Shown: positions 14,921-24,272, counted from the first letter of the stretch. The stretch is DNA of 32,495 bases from Bryobacterales bacterium (GCA_020854055.1 JADZGD010000062.1:1-32495), one strand, 5' to 3'. Numbers and translations are program-made. Notes: generated by a model not told the origin, from the letters alone.

Positions 14921-17900
14921 GTGAGCCAGAACCCGATACCCGGCAGCGCTCCGGATCCGCTCTGGTACAAAGACGCCATCGTCTACGAACTGCACGTCCG
15001 GGCGTTCTTTGACAGCAATAATGACGGCATCGGGGATTTTCCCGGCCTGATGCGGAAGTTGGACTACCTCCAGGCGCTGGGCGTCACCTGCATCTGGTTG
15101 TTGCCGTTTTATCCCTCGCCGCTGCGCGACGACGGCTATGACATCGCCGATTATCGCGGCGTCCATCCCAACTACGGAACGGTGGAAGATATCCGCCTGT
15201 TCATCCAGGCTGCACATGAGCGCGGGTTGCAGGTGATTACCGAACTGGTGGTCAATCATACCTCCGACCAGCATCCCTGGTTCCAGCGTGCCCGCCTTGC
15301 GCCGGCCGGCTCCGTGGAGCGTAACTACTACGTCTGGAGCGACACCGATCAACTCTATCGCGATGCCCGGATTATCTTTCTCGATTCCGAGAAGTCCAAC
15401 TGGACCTGGGATCCGGTTGTCAAACAATACTACTGGCACCGTTTCTTCGCCCATCAGCCCGACCTCAACATGGAGAATCCCGAAGTGATTCGCGAGGTGA
15501 TCGCCACCATGGACTTCTGGCTGGAGATGGGAGTGGATGGCCTGCGCCTGGATGCCATCCCTTACCTGGTAGAACGTGACGGCACCAACTGCGAGAACCT
15601 CCCGGAAACCCACGAAATCATCAGGCAATTCCGCCGCGCGATGGATGCGCGCTATGCCAATCGCATGTTTCTGGCCGAAGCCAATCAATGGCCGGCCGAC
15701 GTGCGCGCCTACTTCGGCGAAAGCGACCAGTGCCACATGGCCTATCACTTTCCGCTGATGCCGCGCATGTACATGGCGATTCACCTCGAAGACCGCCATC
15801 CGATCACCGAAATCATGGCCCAGACGCCGAGTATTCCCGAATCGTGCCAGTGGGCGTTATTCCTGCGCAACCATGACGAACTGACGCTGGAGATGGTCAC
15901 GGATGAAGAGCGGGACTATATGTATCTGGCCTATAGCCGGGATCCACGGGCGCGTATCAACCTGGGCATCCGCCGCCGGTTGGCGCCGTTGCTCGGCAAC
16001 GACCGGCGGCGGATGGAGTTGATGAATAGCCTGCTATTTTCGTTCCCCGGCACGCCGGTGCTTTACTACGGCGATGAGATCGGCATGGGCGACAACATCT
16101 ACCTCGGCGACCGAAACGGTGTACGGACCCCCATGCAGTGGAGCGCCGACCGCAACGGAGGTTTTTCCCGCGCCAACCCGGCTCGTCTTTACAGCCCGCC
16201 CATCATGGACCCGATCTATGGCTACGAGGCGATCAACGTAGAGGCGCAGGAGGAGAGTCCGGCGTCGCTGCTGCAGTGGATGCGCAACATGATCGCGCTG
16301 CGCAAGCTGTTTAAAGTCTTCGGCCGTGGAGGCATGGAGTTCCTTCTGCCGGCGAACCGCAAGGTGCTGGCCTACGCACGGCGGTATGAGAACGATCTGG
16401 TGCTGTGCGTGGCCAACCTGTCCCGCTTCTCGCAGCCGGTGGAACTCGATCTCCGGGAGTTTTCCGGCATGACTCCGGTGGAGATGTTGGGCTATACCGA
16501 ATTCCCCCGCATCGGCGAAGCCCCTTATCTGCTGACGCTGGCGCCGTACGGTTTCTACTGGTTCGAACTACAGCGGCCGGTGGTGGTGGAGCCGGATCTG
16601 GAGACTCGCGGCGTCGAGGTGTTTGTCGACGGGAGCTGGGACATCGAAACGCTGGAGCGCGATATCCTGCCGGCGTATTTGCCGGGACAGCGCTGGTTTG
16701 GAGCGAAGTCGCGCGCCATCGCGGAAGTGAAGCTGCTCGACAGCGGAGCGATTAACGCCGGGACGCTGGCCGCGTTCGCCCAGGTCCGTTACCAGGACGG
16801 GGGCGAACAGATCTACTTCCTGCTGCTCGCCCACGATGGCCGCGGCGGCTTCTCGGATGAGGCCGTGAGCGATGACACCTGCCGGCTTCTTCTCGACACG
16901 ATCGCTCACCAGGGCGAACTGCGGCTGGGTCACGGCGTGCTCCGCGGGACTTGCACCGCCGGGTTTAGTGAGTTGCGCGGGCCGGATGCCATCCTGCCGA
17001 TACAGCGTGGCAGCGCGGAACAGAGCAATACTTCGCTGATCTTCGACGCGCGGCTGATCATGAAGCTGTTCCGGCGGGCGGAGGCCGGTCCCAACCCCGA
17101 TTACGAGATCAGCCGGTACCTGGCCGAACACTCCCGCTTTGAGAATGTGCCGCGGCTTGCCGGCGCCATCGAGTATCAACCCACGGGCCAGGGCGAGCCA
17201 ACCACCGTCGCCTTGTTGCAGCAGTTGGTCCCTAACCAGGGCGACGGCTGGAAGAACGCGCTGGACGAACTGGGGCGGTACTTTGAGCACTGCGCGGCGC
17301 TCCGGCGCGGGCAAGAACCTCCGCGAATTGCCGTGTCGCCGGTCCAGGCCGCCCGGCAACCGCTTGCCGATGCCGTGCGCAATCTGATTGGGCTTTATCT
17401 CGAAAAGGCGGCCACCCTCGGCCGGCGCACCGCCCAGATGCACCTGGCGCTGGCCCAGCCCACTTCCGATCCGGCGTTCCAGCCGGAGCGGATCACCCGC
17501 GAGGTGCTGCACCGGTTAGCTGGCGCACTCAAGCAGCACGCGGTCTCTTCCCTCGATCAACTTCGTCAGCAACTGGCCGCCCTTCCGGAGGAGTCCCTGG
17601 AGAGCGCCGGAGCTGTTCTCGGCCGCCGCCAGCGCCTGTTGTCGCGCTTTGACGCGCTGGCCGACCTGGCGGATACGGGCCTGGCGGCCCGGGTACACGG
17701 CGATTATCATCTGGGCCAGGTGCTTACCACGGCGAACGACTTTGTGATTATCGACTTTGAAGGGGAGCCGGCGCGCCCCCTGGCGGAACGGCGCTCCAAG
17801 CAATCGCCGCTCAAGGATGTGGCCGGCATGCTGCGGTCTTTCAGCTATGCCTCCTACGCGGCGTTATTCAATTTCACCGCGCGGCGTCCCGAGGACTTTT

Positions 17901-18133
17901 CCTGCCTGGAATCATGGGCACGGCTGTGGGAGCGTGGGGTCTCGGCGGCATTTCTGTCCGCTTATCGCGGCATCATGAACGGGATGGAGCTACTGCCCGC
18001 CAGTGACTCTTCGTTTGCCGCACTGCTCGAAATATTCCTTCTGGACAAGGCGCTGTACGAGCTATCGTATGAATTGAACAATCGTCCGGCCTGGTTGCGG
18101 ATTCCACTGGCCGGACTTCTTGCGCTTGGATAG
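14921..18133 (+). CDS. treS: Trehalose synthase-maltokinase fusion (TreS-Pep2)
   Basis: 1070 residues from a GTG with CGGAG about 11 bases upstream. Residues 1-555 are a GH13 trehalose synthase that interconverts trehalose and maltose: region I VVNHTSDQHPWF, nucleophile D211 in GLRLDAIPYL, acid/base E253 in LAEANQWP, and D319 in FLRNHDELTLE. From about residue 560 (VFVDGSWDIETLERDILPAYLPGQRWFGAKSR) a maltokinase begins. Its catalytic loop VHGDYHLGQV is at about 923-932 and IIDFEGEPARPL at about 943-954. The kinase uses ATP to make maltose-1-phosphate, the donor for GlgE alpha-glucan synthesis. The fusion channels trehalose to maltose-1-phosphate in the cytoplasm. glgE itself is not in the window. 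Confidence 0.96.
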   Translation: MSQNPIPGSAPDPLWYKDAIVYELHVRAFFDSNNDGIGDFPGLMRKLDYLQALGVTCIWLLPFYPSPLRDDGYDIADYRGVHPNYGTVEDIRLFIQAAHERGLQVITELVVNHTSDQHPWFQRARLAPAGSVERNYYVWSDTDQLYRDARIIFLDSEKSNWTWDPVVKQYYWHRFFAHQPDLNMENPEVIREVIATMDFWLEMGVDGLRLDAIPYLVERDGTNCENLPETHEIIRQFRRAMDARYANRMFLAEANQWPADVRAYFGESDQCHMAYHFPLMPRMYMAIHLEDRHPITEIMAQTPSIPESCQWALFLRNHDELTLEMVTDEERDYMYLAYSRDPRARINLGIRRRLAPLLGNDRRRMELMNSLLFSFPGTPVLYYGDEIGMGDNIYLGDRNGVRTPMQWSADRNGGFSRANPARLYSPPIMDPIYGYEAINVEAQEESPASLLQWMRNMIALRKLFKVFGRGGMEFLLPANRKVLAYARRYENDLVLCVANLSRFSQPVELDLREFSGMTPVEMLGYTEFPRIGEAPYLLTLAPYGFYWFELQRPVVVEPDLETRGVEVFVDGSWDIETLERDILPAYLPGQRWFGAKSRAIAEVKLLDSGAINAGTLAAFAQVRYQDGGEQIYFLLLAHDGRGGFSDEAVSDDTCRLLLDTIAHQGELRLGHGVLRGTCTAGFSELRGPDAILPIQRGSAEQSNTSLIFDARLIMKLFRRAEAGPNPDYEISRYLAEHSRFENVPRLAGAIEYQPTGQGEPTTVALLQQLVPNQGDGWKNALDELGRYFEHCAALRRGQEPPRIAVSPVQAARQPLADAVRNLIGLYLEKAATLGRRTAQMHLALAQPTSDPAFQPERITREVLHRLAGALKQHAVSSLDQLRQQLAALPEESLESAGAVLGRRQRLLSRFDALADLADTGLAARVHGDYHLGQVLTTANDFVIIDFEGEPARPLAERRSKQSPLKDVAGMLRSFSYASYAALFNFTARRPEDFSCLESWARLWERGVSAAFLSAYRGIMNGMELLPASDSSFAALLEIFLLDKALYELSYELNNRPAWLRIPLAGLLALG

Positions 18134-18135
18134 AT

Positions 18136-19419
18136 ATGCCGGACTCGGCCGAATTGCTGAAACCCGAAAAGAACCAAACGGTCCGGATCGAGCAGGCCGA
18201 GATCGTTTTCGGCGTGCTGAGTTTTAATAACGCCGGCAGCATCGGTTCGGTCCTTGCCGCTGTGCGCGACACGCTGAACGGGCGTTTCGCAGGCGTCCCG
18301 TCCGCCATCCTTCACGCCGACAGCGGGTCGAGCGACGGCACCGTGGAAATTGTCCGTGAATCGTCGGGCGATGGCCCCCCGTTACTGGTGGTTCACGAGT
18401 TCCTGCGCCATGCCGACCGGGTCGCGGTGCCCTATCACGGCCTGCCGGGCATGAGCAGCGCCGTACGGACGATCCTGGAGACGGCGCGCACAGCCGGGGC
18501 ACACGCCTGCGCGGTGGTGGATGGCGGACGCACAACCGTAACTCCCGACGGCATCGAGTGGCTCGTCCGGCCCGTGATCGAGCAGGGAATCGACTTTGTG
18601 GCTCCCTACTACCAGCGTCACAAGTACGACGGCGCGCTGACCCGCGGCATCGTCTACCCCCTGTTGCGGTGCCTCTACGGACGGCGGATTCGCCAGCCGA
18701 TCGGCGCCGACTTCGGATTTTCGCGGACGATGATGGACGGCCTGCTGGCCCAGAAAGGTTGGGATCAGGATCAGGAGCGTTTCGCCACCGATGTCTGGAT
18801 GACGACCGTGGCGGCGTCGGGAAATTACCGGATCGCCGAAGCGGTCCTCGGAGCGCACATCCGTGATTCTCACGAGGCAGCGCCCGAGTTGAGCACCGCC
18901 CTGTCGCAGATCACCGGCTCGGTGTTTTCCGAAATGGATGCCCGGGTCCAGGTGTGGCAGCGAATGCGCACCTCCGAGCGAGTGCCCTTGCTTGGCTCTT
19001 ACAAGGGGGACAGCACGCAACCGGTGAATGTCAACGTGCGCCGGATGACCGAATCCTTCCGCCTCGGATACCAGGATCTCCGCGATTTGTGGAGCAAGGT
19101 GCTGCCTCCGGCCTCCATCATTCACCTGAAGAGGATGGCCGCGCAAACCGACCAGACCTTTCATTTTGACGATGATCTGTGGGCGCGAATACTATTCGAT
19201 TTCGCCGTTGCCTACCGGTTGCGGGTGATTGCCCGGGAGCACCTGCTGGGCTCACTGACCCCGCTTTATCTGGGCTGGGTGGCTTCCTACGTGCGCGATG
19301 TCGAGCTCGCTACAGCCGCCGAGGCCGAACGCCGCATGGAGCACCTGTGCGGTACCTTTGAGTCTCTCAAACCATATCTGATTTCCCGCTGGCGGTGGCC
19401 GGAGCGGGCCGGTCAATAG
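18136..19419 (+). CDS. GT-A glycosyltransferase, mannosylglycerate/glucosylglycerate synthase-like
   Basis: 427 residues, starting 2 bases after the treS stop, so cotranscribed. The N-terminal GT-A fold reads AEIVFGVLSFNNAGSIGSVL, then LHADSGSSDGT and AVVDGGRTTVTPDGIEWL. The middle APYYQRHKYDGALTRGIVYPLLRCLYG and IRQPIGADFGFSR, and the C-terminal helical part with FDDDLWARILFDFAVAYR, resemble mannosylglycerate synthase and related glucosylglycerate synthases (from memory of the family). Those enzymes make compatible solutes from NDP-sugar and glycerate. Oddity: the metal-binding DxD is DGG here (129-131). A role in osmolyte synthesis is inferred from family likeness plus the trehalose and channel genes beside it. 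Confidence 0.75.
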   Translation: MPDSAELLKPEKNQTVRIEQAEIVFGVLSFNNAGSIGSVLAAVRDTLNGRFAGVPSAILHADSGSSDGTVEIVRESSGDGPPLLVVHEFLRHADRVAVPYHGLPGMSSAVRTILETARTAGAHACAVVDGGRTTVTPDGIEWLVRPVIEQGIDFVAPYYQRHKYDGALTRGIVYPLLRCLYGRRIRQPIGADFGFSRTMMDGLLAQKGWDQDQERFATDVWMTTVAASGNYRIAEAVLGAHIRDSHEAAPELSTALSQITGSVFSEMDARVQVWQRMRTSERVPLLGSYKGDSTQPVNVNVRRMTESFRLGYQDLRDLWSKVLPPASIIHLKRMAAQTDQTFHFDDDLWARILFDFAVAYRLRVIAREHLLGSLTPLYLGWVASYVRDVELATAAEAERRMEHLCGTFESLKPYLISRWRWPERAGQ

Positions 19420-19452
19420 CCGGCGGTGAAGTCGGATTTTCGGGAGGGTAGA

Positions 19453-20145
19453 GTGTTGATTAATTTATCGAGTGTTCTAAGGCAGTCGGCTGACCGGATT
19501 TCAACGAATGTGATTGTTTTCCTGCCGGCGCTGCTGGCGGTAATCGTTGTAATCGCAATTACCATTCTGGTAGCGTGGGTGGTCCGCGCGGCGCTGCTAC
19601 GCATCATGCGCGGCATGAAGTTTGACCAGCGCTCCGAGGAGTTGGGTTTCGGCCAGTACTTTGAGTGGTCTCCTTCGCGCAGTCCGTCACTGGCCATCGC
19701 CCGGCTGGCGCAATGGGTGATCATCCTGCTGGGCTTCCTGCTGGCGTTGACGGCATTTGATCCGACCCTGACGTCGCATCTGGCCTTATCACTGTTTCAG
19801 TTTCTGCCTAACCTGCTGGCGGCTATCCTGATCCTCATTGTGGGCACCTTCGTGGCCCGTTTTATCGGGCGCAGCGTGCTCATCAGCGCCGTCAACATGC
19901 AGATCCAATCGGCACGCCTGCTCAGTGTCGGCGTGAAGTGGCTGGTGCTGGTGATGGCCGGAGCGATGGCGCTGGAGCACGTTGGTATCGGCCGGGCGAT
20001 CCTCGAGCTGGCGTTCGGAATCCTGTTCGGTGGAATCGTGCTGGCCATGGCGCTGGCGGTCGGGCTAGGCTCCAAGGAGATGGTTAGCCGCTCCTGGGAA
20101 CGATCGCAACGGGAAGATAACAAAGAGGAGTTTCATCACTTTTAA
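19453..20145 (+). CDS. Conserved-TM-helix membrane protein, mechanosensitive channel-like
   Basis: About 230 residues. GTG 19453 is preferred to the upstream GTG 19426 because GGGAGGG lies a few bases before it; TTG 19456 is also possible. Four to five membrane helices are visible: VIVFLPALLAVIVVIAITILV, then QWVIILLGFLLALTAF, FLPNLLAAILILIVGTFVA, VKWLVLVMAGAMAL and FGILFGGIVLAMALAVGLG. LPxLLAAILILIVGxFVAR and the ending ALAVGLGSKEM are hallmarks of the conserved TM-helix repeat found in small MscS-related proteins (CmpX type). There is no full cytoplasmic MscS cage domain. With the two upstream genes it suggests a solute-balance operon. Confidence 0.8.
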   Translation: MLINLSSVLRQSADRISTNVIVFLPALLAVIVVIAITILVAWVVRAALLRIMRGMKFDQRSEELGFGQYFEWSPSRSPSLAIARLAQWVIILLGFLLALTAFDPTLTSHLALSLFQFLPNLLAAILILIVGTFVARFIGRSVLISAVNMQIQSARLLSVGVKWLVLVMAGAMALEHVGIGRAILELAFGILFGGIVLAMALAVGLGSKEMVSRSWERSQREDNKEEFHHF

Positions 20146-20216
20146 CCGCGGCGCCGGTTCGGATCACACCGGTCAGACTGGCACAGCGTGCGCTAAGCTG
20201 TTAGTAAGAGAGCTCG

Positions 20217-20927
20217 ATGCGCATTCTCGTGGTTGAAGACGAAAAGCGGATTGCCGACTTCCTCGGCCGCGGGCTCGAGAGCTCCGGCTTCGCCGTCGAT
20301 ACGGCCGCTGACGGCGCGACCGCCGTCGAGATGACCCATGCCGCCGATTACGACCTGATCATTCTTGACCTTGGCCTGCCCGACATGGACGGTCTCAAGG
20401 TGCTCGAGAAGATTCGGAATCGCAAGACCACGTCGCCGGTCCTGATTCTCAGCGCGCGCGGCGCGGTGGACGACCGGGTACAGGGGCTTGAGCAGGGAGC
20501 CGATGATTACCTGGTCAAACCGTTCGCTTTTGTCGAACTGCTGGCGCGGGTGAGGGCGCTGCTGCGCCGCGGCCAGCCTTCCCCCGAACGGTTGCAGACC
20601 GGTGATCTCTCGCTGGACTGTATCCGTCGAAGAGTCATGCGCAACAATGAACCCATTGAGCTGGCGCCGAAGGAATTCGCCATTCTCGAGTACATGATGC
20701 GGAATCGCGGCCGCCCGCTCAGCCGCACCATGATTGTCGAGCACGTCTGGGATATGGATTACGACGGGCTGACCAATATTGTCGACGTCTATATCCGCCA
20801 CCTGCGCAGCAAGATTGATGACCGGTTTCCGGTGAAGCTGATCCACACGGTCCGGGGTATCGGTTACATGCTGGACACGCCGGAGCAAGGCGCTTCGGCG
20901 GGTACTCTGCCGGTCTCCGGCGGCTAG
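20217..20927 (+). CDS. OmpR/PhoB-family response regulator
   Basis: 236 residues from ATG 20217 with AAGAGAG upstream. The receiver has acidic residues E7/D8, phospho-acceptor D51 (LIILDLGLPDMDG), S79 (LILSARG) and K101 (YLVKPF). The C-terminal winged helix reads IELAPKEFAILEYMMRNRGRPLSRTMIVEHVWDMDYDGLTNIVDVYIRHLRSKID...RGIGYML, a full OmpR DNA-binding domain. It resembles the CusR/CopR branch, but no metal-efflux genes are adjacent. It is followed after 6 bases by its cognate histidine kinase. Confidence 0.95.
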   Translation: MRILVVEDEKRIADFLGRGLESSGFAVDTAADGATAVEMTHAADYDLIILDLGLPDMDGLKVLEKIRNRKTTSPVLILSARGAVDDRVQGLEQGADDYLVKPFAFVELLARVRALLRRGQPSPERLQTGDLSLDCIRRRVMRNNEPIELAPKEFAILEYMMRNRGRPLSRTMIVEHVWDMDYDGLTNIVDVYIRHLRSKIDDRFPVKLIHTVRGIGYMLDTPEQGASAGTLPVSGG

Positions 20928-20933
20928 TCTCCC

Positions 20934-22439
20934 GTGTCCATCCTCAGCGAACCCGGACGCATCGCCCGCGGTCTCCGCTTCCGCCTGACGCTGATCTACG
21001 TCGCCTTCTTCTCCGTGCTGCTGGCGCTGGTCGGTATCTTTTTCGTCGCCATTGTACGGACCAATCTCGACTCCCAGGTACGCCAGTTGCTTGATGACGA
21101 GTGGGTCGCCGTGCGTGGATTTCTCCGTATCGAGCGGGTCGCGGGGATCGTCAGCCCCCACTGGTATTTCGATCGTGACGACCCGGATGAATCACTGGCC
21201 GTATCCCGCCTGCGCCGGGTCGATCTGATCACCGACGATGAGGGCCGGGTGCTTGAAGTCTCGCAGACCTACCGCTCGTTGGGAATCGACTCGCCCAGCC
21301 AGATCAGCTCCATTTTCCGCCAGGCTTCGCGGTCCCAAAAGCCGGTGTGGGATGTCCGCACCGCCGCCGGCGGCGTGCCCTACCTGATTCGCTATGGCGT
21401 GCTGTCCCAGTCGATTAACCGCAAGCACCGCGGCTTTGTAATCGCTATCGGCCGTTCGCTGGCCGAAAACAATCAGTTCGTCGCCAAGTTGCGCCGGAAC
21501 TACTTCACGGCGCTCCCTGCGCTGGTGTTTCTGTGCGGTTTGATGGGCTGGTTTGTTTCCAGCCGCGCCCTGGCGCCGGTGAAACAACTGGCCGGCGCTG
21601 CCGCGCGGATCTCCACAACCAACCTCCGGCAACCGATTCCCGAACGGGGCGCGGGCGACGAACTCGACCACCTGATTCAAACCTTCAACAACATGATGGA
21701 GCGCCTGGCGGATTCATTTGACCAGATTCGCCAGTTTTCCACCGACGTCTCTCATGAACTGCGGACGCCGATTACGGCTGTGCGCGGGCAGTTGGAGGTT
21801 GCCCTGTTCACCGCCGAAACGACGGACCAGTACCGGGAGGCGATCGCCACCGCGCTTGAAGACGTGGAGCGCCTTGGACAGATTGTCCGTGCGCTGTTGC
21901 TTCTCTCGCGGGCCGAATCGGGCCAGTTGGCGCTGCAGATTGTCAGCCTCGACCTTTCGGCCGTGGTTCGGGACACCGTCGAGCAGTTCGAAATCCCGGC
22001 TGAAAGCTCCGGCCTTCAACTGGAAGTGGATCTGCCGGAAACCTGTCCGGCAGAGGTGGATCGAATCCAGATTGAACGCCTGGTTTCCAATCTGCTCTCG
22101 AACGCCGTCAAGTACACACCCCCGGGCGGCTGCATCACGGTGAGCCTCCGTTCGGAGGGCGACTCCATCCGCCTGGCGGTCAAAGATACGGGCCAGGGGA
22201 TTCCACCGGAAGACATCCCGCACATTTTCGACCGCTTCTACCGCGTCCAATCGGCCGATCCCGAAAAAGGACTGGGGCTCGGATTGAGCTTCGTCGCCTG
22301 GATTGTCAAGGCGCACAACGGACGCGTGCTGGTGGACAGCGAATTGGGGAAGGGAACCGAGTTCCGGGTTCTTCTCCCGGTTACCCAGCCCGTGCGGCCG
22401 GTTCCGGCCGTGCTCGCCGATAGCGGGCAGGGCGGCTGA
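20934..22439 (+). CDS. Sensor histidine kinase, partner of the upstream response regulator
   Basis: 501 residues from GTG 20934, 6 bases after the regulator stop. Helix 1 spans about 18-42, a periplasmic sensor of about 145 residues follows, and helix 2 lies near 193-212. A HAMP domain (LAPVKQLAGAAARIST, then IQTFNNMMERL) leads to the dimerisation domain with phospho-accepting H274 in DVSHELRTPITAVRG. The ATPase domain has the N box NLLSNAVKY, G1 DTGQGIP, F box IFDRFYR and G2 GLGLGLSF. The sensor region shows no known domain; the signal is unknown. It phosphorylates the OmpR-type regulator at 20217. Confidence 0.95.
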   Translation: MSILSEPGRIARGLRFRLTLIYVAFFSVLLALVGIFFVAIVRTNLDSQVRQLLDDEWVAVRGFLRIERVAGIVSPHWYFDRDDPDESLAVSRLRRVDLITDDEGRVLEVSQTYRSLGIDSPSQISSIFRQASRSQKPVWDVRTAAGGVPYLIRYGVLSQSINRKHRGFVIAIGRSLAENNQFVAKLRRNYFTALPALVFLCGLMGWFVSSRALAPVKQLAGAAARISTTNLRQPIPERGAGDELDHLIQTFNNMMERLADSFDQIRQFSTDVSHELRTPITAVRGQLEVALFTAETTDQYREAIATALEDVERLGQIVRALLLLSRAESGQLALQIVSLDLSAVVRDTVEQFEIPAESSGLQLEVDLPETCPAEVDRIQIERLVSNLLSNAVKYTPPGGCITVSLRSEGDSIRLAVKDTGQGIPPEDIPHIFDRFYRVQSADPEKGLGLGLSFVAWIVKAHNGRVLVDSELGKGTEFRVLLPVTQPVRPVPAVLADSGQGG

Positions 22440-22480
22440 AGACCCGCCGGCGCGGGCTGCTAGAATGGAGGAACTCGATC

Positions 22481-22891
22481 ATGGCCGTCGAATTCTCGCT
22501 TCGCCAGAAGGAAGGCATCACGATTGTCGACTTGCATGGCCGGCTCATCCTTGGCGAATCGGCAACCCGGCTGCGTACCCAGATCCGCTCTCTGATTGAC
22601 GAGGGCAAGTCCAAGCTGATCCTCAACCTCGCCGACGTGGATTACATCGATAGCACTGGTCTTGGCACGCTGGTGGTCTGCTACACCAGCCTGCAGAAGG
22701 CGGGCGGCCAACTGAAGCTGCTCAACCTCAATCGCCGCAACGTCGAACTGCTGGTGCTAACCAAGCTGTTCACCATCTTCGAGCTGTTCAATGATGAGCA
22801 GGATGCCGTCAACAGCTTCTTTGCCGACCGGCAGATTCACCGTTTCGATGTTCTCGACTTCGTCCGTGAGCAACGGCGCGATGAGGACTGA
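22481..22891 (+). CDS. STAS-domain anti-sigma factor antagonist
   Basis: 136 residues; GGAGG lies 9 bases before ATG 22481. The STAS fold is clear: GITIVDLHGRLILGES, then KLILNLADVDYIDSTGLGTLV with the phosphorylatable S58, and GGQLKLLNLNRRNVELLVLTKL. These proteins are phosphorylated by a RsbW/SpoIIAB-type kinase, and the unphosphorylated form binds the kinase and frees a sigma factor or other partner. No anti-sigma kinase gene is adjacent, so the partner must be elsewhere. A short C-terminal tail (about 115-136) is charged and not part of the standard fold. It is 41 bases from the kinase gene and 9 from the flavoprotein gene. Confidence 0.92.
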   Translation: MAVEFSLRQKEGITIVDLHGRLILGESATRLRTQIRSLIDEGKSKLILNLADVDYIDSTGLGTLVVCYTSLQKAGGQLKLLNLNRRNVELLVLTKLFTIFELFNDEQDAVNSFFADRQIHRFDVLDFVREQRRDED

Positions 22892-22900
22892 ACGGCGCCG

Positions 22901-24220
22901 ATGAAGCTCGCCATCATTGGCGGACTGGCCGCGGGGTTGAGCGCGGCGGCGCGCGCCCGGCGCATCGACAAGTCGCTCGAAATTCTGGTGCTCGAGAAGG
23001 GCGCAAACATTTCTTACGGCGCGTGTGCTCTGCCCTACTATCTCGAAGGGCACGTCCGGCGCCTGAATCAACTGGTACTCAATACGCCGGAGCAGTTCTC
23101 CCGCCAGCGCAACATCGCCGTTCGCACCCGCGCCGAAGTGACGGCGATCGAACACGCCCGCCGGCAGTTGGTGCTGGCAGGCGGCGAGAGGGTTCGCTAC
23201 GACCGGCTGGTGATCGCCACCGGCTCCCGCGCCGCCCGCAAAATCGCCGGCGCCGAATTGCCCAATGTCTTTACCCTCCACACGCTGGAGGACGCCAAAC
23301 GGATGAAGCAGGCGCTGTCCGATGAACGGCCACGCAAAGCCGTTGTGATTGGAGCCGGCTACCTGGGCCTTGAACTGGCCGAGGCGTTGCGCGCCAATGG
23401 CCTCGAGGTCGTGATTCTGGAGCGCGGCGCGGACGTATTGAACCGGACCGATGCCGCGCTTCGCGAGGTTGTCTCCCGGCAGGCTAAGCGCTTCCGGGTG
23501 GAGATGCGGTTCAACACCGCCGCGCGAAAGATCGAGGCCGGCCGGGTCGATGATATTCCTTGCGACGTGGTCGCTCTGGCTACCGGATTCGAGCCGAACG
23601 TTCAACTGGCGCAGGACGCCGGAATCGAAATCGGACCGACGGGCGCCATCCGCGTGGATGATCGCATGGAAACCAGCCTGGGCGGTGTGTTTGCGGCCGG
23701 AGACTGCGCGGAGACAGTCAACCGCGTCACGGGCCGTCCCATGCGCGTTGCCCTGGCAACCGTGGCCAACAAGATGGGGCGCGTCGCCGGCGCATCCGCC
23801 GCCGGTGTACGGGAGCATTTTCCCGGTACCGTTGGGACGGCGCTGGTGCGAGTGTTTGGAATGGCGGTCGGCGTCACCGGGCTCTCCACCGCCGAGGCAC
23901 GGCGCGAAGGCTTCGATCCGGTCGAGGCGGTTATCGAATCGCGCGAACGGCCGGCCTACTTTTGGGGTAACAACTCCACCGTCCAACTGGTGGCCGATCG
24001 TTCCAGCCGCTGCCTGATCGGCGGCTTCGTGGCCGGTGAGCGCGGCGTCAAGGGCCATATCAATGTGCTGAGCGCGGCTATCACCATGCGCATGAGGGTG
24101 GATGATTTCGAACAACTCGACCTTGCCTACACACCCCCTTATGCCACCGCCTGGGACCCGCTGCTGATCGCCGCCCGGCAACTGAAGCACAAGCTCGAAG
24201 CCTCTCCCGCCCGGCGGTAG
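22901..24220 (+). CDS. FAD-dependent CoA-disulfide reductase-like pyridine nucleotide oxidoreductase
   Basis: 439 residues. An FAD-binding Rossmann motif GGLAAGLSAAARAR opens the protein. The single redox cysteine C42 lies in SYGACALPYYLEG, matching the SxxxCxxPYY site of CoA-disulfide reductases and NADH oxidases. The NAD(P) motif GAGYLGLELAEAL follows near 150, then ATGFEPN and VFAAGDCAE for FAD. The C-terminal YTPPYATAWDP matches the conserved tail of the CoADR group. It likely reduces CoA disulfide, persulfide or oxygen with NAD(P)H in the cytoplasm; which one cannot be decided here. No rhodanese domain is fused. It begins 9 bases after the STAS gene. Confidence 0.9.
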   Translation: MKLAIIGGLAAGLSAAARARRIDKSLEILVLEKGANISYGACALPYYLEGHVRRLNQLVLNTPEQFSRQRNIAVRTRAEVTAIEHARRQLVLAGGERVRYDRLVIATGSRAARKIAGAELPNVFTLHTLEDAKRMKQALSDERPRKAVVIGAGYLGLELAEALRANGLEVVILERGADVLNRTDAALREVVSRQAKRFRVEMRFNTAARKIEAGRVDDIPCDVVALATGFEPNVQLAQDAGIEIGPTGAIRVDDRMETSLGGVFAAGDCAETVNRVTGRPMRVALATVANKMGRVAGASAAGVREHFPGTVGTALVRVFGMAVGVTGLSTAEARREGFDPVEAVIESRERPAYFWGNNSTVQLVADRSSRCLIGGFVAGERGVKGHINVLSAAITMRMRVDDFEQLDLAYTPPYATAWDPLLIAARQLKHKLEASPARR

Positions 24221-24272
24221 CGCCGGACACTCGCCGTTGGTTCCACCGTGAGCGGATTATCCTGGAGTTACC

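Noticed and set aside
22757..24190. 477-codon open frame antisense to the flavoprotein gene
   Set aside because: Shadow of a clear FAD oxidoreductase with all motifs on the + strand; no ribosome site or known fold.
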